A stretch of 64,000 nucleotides of DNA from Takakia lepidozioides (lineage: Eukaryota; Streptophyta; Takakiopsida; Takakiales; Takakiaceae), in contig CM060733.1 in the NCBI GenBank assembly GCA_030704615.1, positions 20,276,001 to 20,340,000 of the forward strand, given 5' to 3'. Position numbers and translations under genes: made by a program. Under the pieces are notes generated by a model. The model was not told the origin of the DNA. It saw only the letters and a list, made by a program, of their open reading frames with translations, and made no database searches. Within the stretch, counting starts at the first letter, position 1; the number at the start of each line of letters is the position of its first letter. This document shows, in pieces, positions 56,206-64,000 of this stretch.

Positions 56206-56914
56206 CTGAGGATGGTCCTATGACCGTGGAATTAATGTAGGGAATCTTGCCTAAATAGAATCAAGACTACCATGAGGCCTACAATTGTAGCATCCAACAT
56301 TGTGCAATTACAAATGCTTGTTTCACTTTTACAATTACGAGGACGAGAAAATATCCTCACAAAGTGTGCGCCATAAAGGCTGCCACGGGAAGACCTTCCT
56401 CCCTCCTCAAATAACAATGAGAGTTAGGATCATCTTCAAAAGATGATTGTAGTGCATAGCGACAGCAAGACATGTAGACTTCGAACGGTGCAATGACAAA
56501 TGTGCTTTTAAAAGTTGCCACTTAGAGCTTACTCCGTATAGTTGGAGGCCATATCATTGCACCGCCGACGAATTGATGTGAATTACACATTTCAAATCAT
56601 GGTCGTCCACATACCACATTGCATAGTTGATGCTACCCATGTGTTGTATCCCGCTGCAATAGAGTATCGACCTCGTTGAAACTCATAGTGGTCTGGTGAA
56701 TGAAGTTGTCACGTTTGGGATCGCAAACCATCATCTTAAAAAATATGAAATACAAATGTTTGCAGGGTATGAATTTACCTCTCTTGCCCAAACTGGTTGA
56801 TAGCATATTCACAAAATCAAGACATGTGCAATTGGGGAAATTGGAAACCGTGATGTCGTAGGTCCTGTCATAAACAGCAGATGTGGAAGTGATGATTGTG
56901 AATACCCGACCATA
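56206..56914. other. Flank of the transposase gene, no gene recognised
   Basis: No recognisable frame. It lies 3' of the minus-strand transposase and probably belongs to the same element. Confidence 0.35.
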
Positions 56915-59900
56915 TCATGGATCGGGTACTTCCGTGGTGCTTCCAACACAAGCTTGGAGCATTCTTGCGGACTCCACTTTGCCAAAGTGTTCAGCGGTTG
57001 GAGGGAAACGCCGTACGAGCTTTCCATCTCGTTTGGTTGGCCACAAGTCAGGATTTGCCGGGGGGACCCGGGAGGACGCAGAAGTAGTAGCACATGCATG
57101 GAGTTGGGGTTGTCTCGCAAGGGAAAAACCTGCCTCCTCCAGCATTTCAATCTCCTGAAAGCTGAGATGTGTTCCCACCTTCACGGGCCAAACGGTTGGA
57201 GGAGATGGCTTCATCACTACGGAAGGACGCACAGTTCCATGCACACATCTGGCACAATCATCTGCGCAAAACCAGAACTTGTGGTTCTTGGCTTCTGGTT
57301 GACCGTATGGACGCATCAAACCCGTGAAAGTCGGAGCAGGAGTTTGGGCACCACCTCTGGATATAGATGAAGTGCACTTCTTGAAATTAGTTGCCCTGAT
57401 CGCTGTACATTTCACACGAGACCCTACACTTGTGCGTTCTATGTGCCAAACGTGGTCGAGGCATGCGGACTCAAGCACATCAAGGGGGTTGTTTCTCTCC
57501 TGCACCATTTCAGTGGCACTGTTTGATGCTGGAGCTTGCCGTCGTGTTAGAGGTTCCTCCACAATGGAGGTTCCGGACATGGAGCTGTCATGCAGGGGAA
57601 CACGAGGCTTCGAGAAGTTATCACGGTCTGCCCTATGCGAATCGGAATCCGAACCAGGTGGAGTGTTCAATTTCCTCTTACAGGAGCCGAATCTCTCCTC
57701 CCCTTCAAGATGTGGAACTGTAGAAACAAGTGGCGTTCCCTGGGCATACATGCTCACCGCCCGTGCTATCTTGATTGGATCCCCAGATCTGTTTGCAGCA
57801 CGCAACATCAACTCCCATTTGTCCGGACCCTTGCCACCAACCCCACCTTGTAAGAAATCACGGTATCGGGTTTGTTGTTGCAAGGCACGTATCAAATCAT
57901 CTGTTGTTGCCACATACAAATCCCGACCTCGTTTCCCAGATTGCTGCAACCATGTGTTGTGCACAGTTTCTGCCAAATTGCAAGATGGCATGTTCGCCAT
58001 TTCCTCAATGGACATGTTCTGCAAAGTGCAGAACCACACTTCAAAATAGTGAACAGAAAACAACATAAAGAAAGCGATGACACAATAAAATGGAAAGTAA
58101 ATGTATGAATAAAGCAAGAAATATAAGCCTCGTACCACTGGCATGGCTGCTCCCCACTGTCTATACCGGAAGTGCCAAAATGCCAGCCAAGCTTCCAATG
58201 CTCTCATACTCTCAAGTGATGCAGCTCCAGAAGAGAACCACCAGGCACGAATTGTCTGGAACAAAGTATCCGCCTCCTTCATTGTTCTAGCATCTTTGTA
58301 CTATTTGCACAATTTACGGTGCTAAGTCTGCATCTCTGGTTTGATGTCCGACTTTGTATGTTTTTCCAGAAATTGTGTCCAATGGAATAGACATGTATGC
58401 TCTCTTCCTCGCATTGGCACTTTTGGGTCGCCCGATCCGAAGACAATACAAACAGCATTGAAATTTGCTTGAGCACTATCCGCCATGAAACCTGTGAAAT
58501 TTGGAGATGGCAGCCCATGACACGTATCAGGGAATTCCACATGAGCTTCTGGGATTCTGTATCTTCGGATTGCATGTCACAAACTGCAATTGTCATAACT
58601 CGTTGGTACACTGGATCGTAGACATGACAAGCCATTGTCGTCCAATCCTTCACTCGTTTCGCATGATCAAACATAAGAAAACAGTTCTGCAAGTCCCCAT
58701 TCTTCTGCATCCGCTTCACGAGGCTAACCCCACTGCCCTCCCCAACAGTCGACATTTTGAAAAGAAAAACTTTGATGGCACCTCGACCTGGGAATACATT
58801 GTCCTGGATGTAATCGTACTTGCTCACTCGTTTCAACTCCAAAATGTTGTCTATGTAGCCTCTGATACCAGAGCCCATTCTTAATGCATTGATCTGATGT
58901 CGAATGTTAGGTGAACTCAAAGTGGAGAAATGATCCATGACCAGGTCCAATGCTGCACCGTCAAGTTTAGTCCCCACAGAATCCCCTTCACTCAAAATAT
59001 GGTTTTCCAAGAAGGACTTGTTTGCGCCAAGAGCAATTGCAGATGTTGTTGCGGATGGGTTTCTCCCGAACTCCTGTTTAATCAACCTTGATACTGTCTC
59101 AACACTCTCCCTGTAATCCCCCTTCGAGATAGGATGGTTATGGAATCCGAAATGCACACAAGCTCTTGTCATTGTTTTCAAACGGTGGACAACATAGTAC
59201 ATTCTTGCTCCGCAGAGCGCCAAGCAGGATGACACAAGTTTGCAGAATTTGCAGACGAAAGTGTTTGCCAGTGGTGGGGCAGTCCCAGGCTGAAATGGAT
59301 TTTCCGCCAGACCCTCCCATTCGCTTTGATTATGAACCCCAGACTGAAGAAAGTGTCTGCAATTCAAATTATCACACCTAAGGTGTCCTTTGCAAACTGT
59401 TCTCCTGAAAACAAGCTTGTCATCATTCTGAATATTGGATGTTTTTGTTCTGCACCACGGGTGCCCGTCGTGTTTCTTGTCCATTCCATGCATCATGATT
59501 GTTACACCTCCAACTCGCGGAGGAGGAGGCAGCTCGAATAGGATATCGCCATCAAAAGTCTCTGGCAAGAACTTCACAGGCACCTGCTTCAAAGATTCCC
59601 AATCAATTCCTCGCAACTCACTTTTGAATCCAACCATTCCTCCCATCGCCCGTAATTTTGGAATGACACTACAAATCTCTTCTTCATCAGCTTCTCCAAC
59701 CACAGTAGGAAGGACTGGATTTGGAATTTCACTTATGTCATCATCGGACGAATCCGAAAGCTCAACGATTGGAGTGGAGGACGTCTGTTTTTTTTTCACC
59801 ACCACCTCTTTCTTGTCTTCAACGACCGAAGCAGCAGTCCCGGGCGTCACATATGACCCAAGGGACTTTCGCCGAGGCTCTCCAAGTACTCTGTATCGAC

Positions 59901-60170
59901 CAGGGTGCACTCTCCACTGGCTGATATGAGCCATCTCATCACGGTTTTGGAAAGAGTATTTCAACAACTTCCCTTTCAGATCGTACACCTCTTTCTCCAA
60001 AAAGATAGAGCCATTCTGAAGCTGAAAACGGGTAGCCAAGACATGTTCCAGAACAATTGCAAATCCATTGTCAAGGACTTCCTGGGAGAACGACACTGGT
60101 TTGTCGTCAGAGAAGAACTCCGCTTCAGAGGAAGCTATCTTCCTTCCTCGCGTACGTTGATACCTTGCTA
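56915..60170 (-). pseudogene. DDE-type transposase with Cys/His N-terminal domain, decayed
   Basis: Read on minus, an open frame runs from about 60170 to 58280. It contains an acidic linker (SDSSDDDISEI), then a Cys/His-rich region (TVCKGHLRCDNLNC, CKFCKLVSSCLALC, ACVHFGFHNHP) resembling the WRKY/GCM-type zinc fold of MULE transposases. The catalytic region follows with FDHAKRVKDWTTMACHVYD and CDMQSED. Near 58530 the frame changes; the matching continuation (GFMADSAQANFNAV, then a CLFHW motif of the MULE CxxH type) is in the frame 58540-58322, followed by two in-frame TAG codons. That frame then runs through 58282 with a short intron at about 58137-58040, and ends at 56915. The tail has RDFLQGGVGGKGPDKWEL and a Ser/Pro-rich stretch. 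A family of such large plant transposases is familiar to me, but I cannot name it. No ATG is present at the 5' end, so an upstream exon is missing. Confidence 0.7.
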
Positions 60171-60913
60171 TCGCAGACCTTCAGTGTAAATCAGTTTACT
60201 GATGTCTCCAGAACACAGTTGAAGAATGAGCAGAGAATATGGCGGAGGAAGCTCAGACGACGACTGTGCATATTCTGTTATTGAAGTGGAAAGGCGGTAC
60301 TGCCAATCAAAGATTTGAAGACCATACTGTAGATTCAGGTAGAGTATCGATTGGAAAGTACTCTCGACATAGACAGGAAACCGTGAATGTTTGCGACGGT
60401 AATCACAATGGAGTCAATCTAAATAATCTGCACTTACTGTCCGCCCTAAACTATACTGAATGTCGTTGCCGCCAATCACTTACACATATATGGCATTACA
60501 CAACACCAATCCGGCAGGTCCTTATATTTTGTGATTGTCGTTTACGCCGTTCGCTATCGCTCTCGCTTTTGTTTTGAATTCGGCAGGATCAGCTTTGCTT
60601 GTGTAGATGGTTTTGAATTTGTTTCACACCATTCATTGTGAGTTTCTTTGAGACAGAATGATGGTCGTTACTGCCGTTCACTATTTGCAAATTACTCAGT
60701 CAGATTTGAATGGCATCGTGCAGAATACTGTGAGGTCCAAGCCTACAGGATCAGAGGGGAAAGGATCTTACGGTCCAACAACTTTGACAGTCAGGTTGGA
60801 GGAGAGTGGGCCATGATGCGAGTTGTGTACAGATGCAATATCATACTGGAAACTCTACTGCACTTTTTGGGAAATAATTTGGCTTCATAAGAATTGTAAT
60901 CATAGATCCAAAT
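60171..60913. other. 5' flank of the transposase gene
   Basis: A missing first exon of the transposase may lie here. A degenerate relative of the downstream palindrome (CTGAATGTCGTTGCCGCCAA) lies at about 60456. The open frame at 60239-60577 (plus) has no recognisable domain. Confidence 0.35.
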
Positions 60914-61660
60914 TGAATGTTGTTGACGACATTCACTTCTTTGTCTGAGTCATTCTTAAGCGAGAATTTGAATTCACCTGGATTAGGAGCTTAGGGTGTA
61001 ATTATAGTGTCCCTGATTAGAATTGATAATGTCCCTGAATGGCATTGACGACATTCACATCCAGAGTTGTTGAGAGGTCCTCAGAGTTATGTAAGTTTTT
61101 GTAATGTCCATAGAGTTTACAGTGAGGGTTCATCACTTCAGTTTGCTGAATGTCAATGCAGACATTCAGTTGTTCTGCATTGCTTTTGCCTCTTGCGAGA
61201 AATCTTGAGGCTTGATTAGCTGTGTTACCAGAGATCCATAGTGAATGTCGTGGATGACATTCACTTCTATGTCTGTGTCATTCACCAGCGACAATTTGAA
61301 TTTACATGGATTGGGAACTAATTAATTGGTTCCTTGTTCGTAATTTTGTGAATGGCGTTGACGCCATTCACATCCAGTGTTATTATGAGGTCCTCAGTGT
61401 TAAGTTCGTTATGAATGTCCATTGAGTTTTTGGGGAGGGTTCCTTAGTCGAGTTTCTGATTTCCATCCAATGATTTTGCCTCTTTTGAGAAATCATTAGG
61501 CTTGATTAGCAGTGTATTCACAAATCCAAAGTGAATGTCGTTGACGACATTCACTTCTATGTGTGTGTCATTCCAAAGCGAGAGTTTGCATTCACGTGGA
61601 TTAGGGTGTATTTACAGTATCATTGAATGGAATGTTTTGAATGGCGTTGACGACATTCAC
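60914..61660. repeat. Tandem array of palindromes, period about 290-330 bp
   Basis: Type A palindromes with the core GAATGTCGTTGACGACATTC (or one- to three-base variants) lie at 60914-60935, 61241-61264 and 61531-61554. Type B, with core GAATGGCGTTGACGNCATTC or close variants, lie at 61036-61057, 61348-61371 and 61638-61660. A-to-B spacing is 122, 107 and 107 bases. A seventh palindrome (CTGAATGTC, six bases, GACATTCAG) is at 61146-61169. The copies at 61348 and 61531 have perfect 11-bp arms around a TG centre. The sequence between A and B is also repeated, so these are three tandem units. The array lies between the two divergent genes. Confidence 0.9.
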
Positions 61661-61797
61661 ATCCGGAGCTGTCGTGTGGTCCTGAAAGGTCCTTGGAGCA
61701 GTTCTCAGAGCTATTTCATTCCATGTTTTTTTCATTCTGTGCTACTTGCATCTTACTCACTTCGTGCTTTGGTGGGTTGGGATTTATCTCCTATTTA

Positions 61798-64000
61798 ACA
61801 GGTACACGAAATATGTGCTTATGGAAGGAAATCACCTTAGCGGTATTCCAGACTATCTTGACATGTGGTCGGACCCTGCAAACGATTACCATGTATACTG
61901 TAGGGATATTGAAGGACTGGAGTCCTTCTCACTTCAGAGACTGTGGCTGGTACCTTGACTGCCCACCGGAGCACACGACCTTTCAAGAACAGCATATGAA
62001 ATATTTGAACAATAATGCTGAGATGTTGGCGCCTCTGACTGACGAAGAGTACCAAAGAAACATAGCAACATTGGCTGCCAAGGAGCCTGATGCTCAGGGA
62101 ACGCCGCAGAAGGGAAAGAAGGCGGGCCGCAAACCAAAAGACAAAGGCTCTTGATGTCATAGCCATCTCACCAGCAAAGCCAAAGGACAAAGACAAGTCC
62201 AAAGAGAAGGAAAATGACAAAGGGAAGGAGAAAGAAAAGGAGATGGAGAGTGGGCAGGACTTCCCTGCTGGAAGATATAGCCGCACAGTTCAGTGCGTGT
62301 TCGATGCCAAGCCACACCCTTTCCGTTCTGATTCGGCAGGAGAGATTAAAATTGTCAATGAGGGTTGGCTGGCAATGATGCAGAGTTGAAAGAGAGGATA
62401 CACTGGGGTGCATTCGCCTACCTGGGACAACATAATCTCATTCCTCAATCTGGTGAGAATTCCAATTTCTTTCCTTTTTCTCTGAAAGTTTCATTGGCAG
62501 TATTTCAGCTTGGTTCTTTGAAACATTCTTGCCACCGTTCTTAAAAAAAACATGTCTGTTGCAAGTGAGCACAGGTCCCACCTTCGTGTGCGGTGTGCAG
62601 AAAACATATGCGGCTGACATTGTCATTCTCGACATCCCGGATGGCCAGGTTGTGCCAGAAGTTCTTCCAAAGGGCAAGACGCCAGGCTGGAACAAATTCG
62701 AGGACAAAAACTGGAGTTGGGTGTTCGGGTTCTGTAATAATTTCCTCTCTGATGCAGGGACACTTCTGCTTTTTCAGTCATGTGACAAAGATAGTCGTCG
62801 GGCATTGGCATCATACCTGAAGTCTTTAGGGTTTGAAGTTTGGCGCGCATAGAATTGTGTGAACAGCCTCTACCTTGTGAAAGGGGGTTTCCCTGGTCAG
62901 CTGGTATGCCGTCTCCCTTCTGCTTGTGCTTTCATGATGAGTTTCAATGTTCTCTGCAGCTCCACTCTATAAGAATCTGTCATGATCGACACCGATCATC
63001 ACTGATTCGTGATAAAATGATTGTTTTGTGCCTGAGTTCTGAATAGCCGATGTACACACTTAGATTGTGTTTACCACACTAACCTGCTATCTTTGGCAGA
63101 CGAGGATGTTCGAGGCGATCTGCCTGCGGAGGATTCGCACCTCCAAGACACCATCCTCCATCCGCAGCTTTGAGATTTCTGACCAGGGTTGTTTCGTCAA
63201 CCCCCCTATGAGCCGCATGTCGATGACATTTTGTACAACTTCATGCAGTCCAGTCAGACTCTGAAGAGACCAGATGACACTCCCTGGAGAGGTGCAAAGG
63301 AAAAATCCCCAGCGTTCATGCAAATACTGCTGGAGTCATGCAGCCACCACTCTGCACGGGTGGTCGATCTTTCTGTGTCCACATGTTCGTTCTCTCCCTT
63401 CCGAATTGATTTTCTTTCACCAGTTCCATCTGCTTAAATCCCCCCCACCAAACTGTTCATGTCCTCCTGTCTGGTGCAGGAGCAACTTACCATGCATGCA
63501 AGGCAGGCGGAAGAAGCCTTTTTGGCATAGAGGGTGATTCTGACCTCTACAACACAGTGCTCCTCCCCCTTTTGTCTGGCTCCACTTCAGGCACACAGAC
63601 TGATCGGATTCAAATTCGAAATGATGATGATCCCGAAGATAAGCAGGTCGACAACGACTTTTCATGTGAGTAAGTGCTAAACCCACTTTGGGAGTCATAC
63701 TCAATTTCTCAATAACATCAAAGTTACAGTAATAACTTTTTCAGGCTGTCTTTCAGAAAAGGCAGCGGTGGATCTTCAGGAGATACAGTCATTTGTGGCG
63801 AGTCTGTTTTCGACAGCCCCCTTTCCAATTTTCTGCTTCCTGATTATGCCGAAGCAATGGCACTTCACGCGGCCGAGTCCCTATCCCCTGAATTTTTACT
63901 GCCCGGCCGTAGGTGTAGCCAGCGTAGATCCGGAGCTCTTAAATACTTAGACTTAGATGCAGAGGAAGTGGGGATACATTGTACTGACTCTGAGTCAGAC
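61798..64000 (+). pseudogene. Methyltransferase-like protein of a transposon, decayed; runs off the window
   Basis: Coding pieces in order: a start region (MEGNHLSGIPDYLDMWSDPA at about 61822); after a frame change a Lys-rich linker (GKKAGRKPKDK, then KSKEKENDKGKEKEKE, to about 62250); a Rossmann-like part with ADIVILDIPDGQ (about 62608) and GTLLLFQSCDK (about 62758), then GFEVWRA and TAG at about 62850. Further exons follow: one with WRGAKEKSPAFMQILLESCS and VVDLSVST (63280-63380), then after an intron GATYHACKAGGRSLFGIEGD (63479 on), then SNFLLPDYAEAM to the window edge. The order (DPPY-like motif first, SAM-binding DLS...TGAT...FGIE block later) is that of beta-class amino-methyltransferases acting on DNA adenine or cytosine. 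The DPPY position reads DIPD, and stops and frame changes are present, so this copy is probably not functional. Confidence 0.6.

Noticed and set aside
60914-61660. CRISPR array
   Set aside because: The repeats are palindromic and periodic but units are about 300 bp with repeated spacers, and the sequence is eukaryotic.

Overview
This is a nuclear window from a land plant. The evidence is a DYW-type PPR editing factor, an Em-type (group 1) LEA protein, a B3-domain gene, a plastid-targeted protein conserved in plants, plant-style split genes with GT-AG introns and plant-type tRNA genes. The intronless, internally duplicated DYW-PPR gene and the mix of transposons suggest a seedless plant (moss, liverwort, lycophyte or fern) rather than an angiosperm. 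That narrowing is inference; no species can be named.

Layout. 0.8-5.4 kb: a decayed Ty3/gypsy element with a PHD finger fused after the integrase, followed by a CTAG-rich minisatellite (5.6-5.85 kb). 8-12.3 kb: two minus-strand genes, an Em LEA protein with a paired G-box promoter and a plastid protein of about 207 aa. 12.5-13.1 kb: a segment bounded by inverted repeats. 14-19.6 kb: a plus-strand WD40 plus coiled-coil gene (at least nine exons). 22.1-24.1 kb: a two-RRM RNA-binding protein. 28.4-28.7 kb: an elongin-B-like gene on minus. 29.8 and 30.8 kb: tRNA-Ile(AAU) and tRNA-Gly(GCC), both minus. 31.4-32.1 kb: a LINE remnant. 34.2-36.3 kb: a B3-domain gene with a broken second B3 domain. 38.6-41.2 kb: the PPR-DYW gene. 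44.4-48.5 kb: a complete six-exon actin-interacting protein 1 (AIP1) gene. 50-51 kb: an unrecognised minus-strand gene. 51.8-64 kb: nested transposons.

The cellular genes are unrelated housekeeping or stress genes with no sign of joint function. The terminal 12 kb is the unusual part. A LINE is interrupted by a 1.2-kb element with TTAA-flanked, piggyBac-like ends. Its reverse transcriptase is then cut off at an inverted-repeat-rich junction. Beyond it lie two divergent genes: a decayed DDE-type transposase with a Cys/His-rich N-terminal region (minus) and a methyltransferase-like protein (plus, running off the window). About 0.75 kb of tandemly arranged palindromes lies between them. Exon models below were built by hand from ORF frames, splice consensus, intron phase and family similarity; no search was run.
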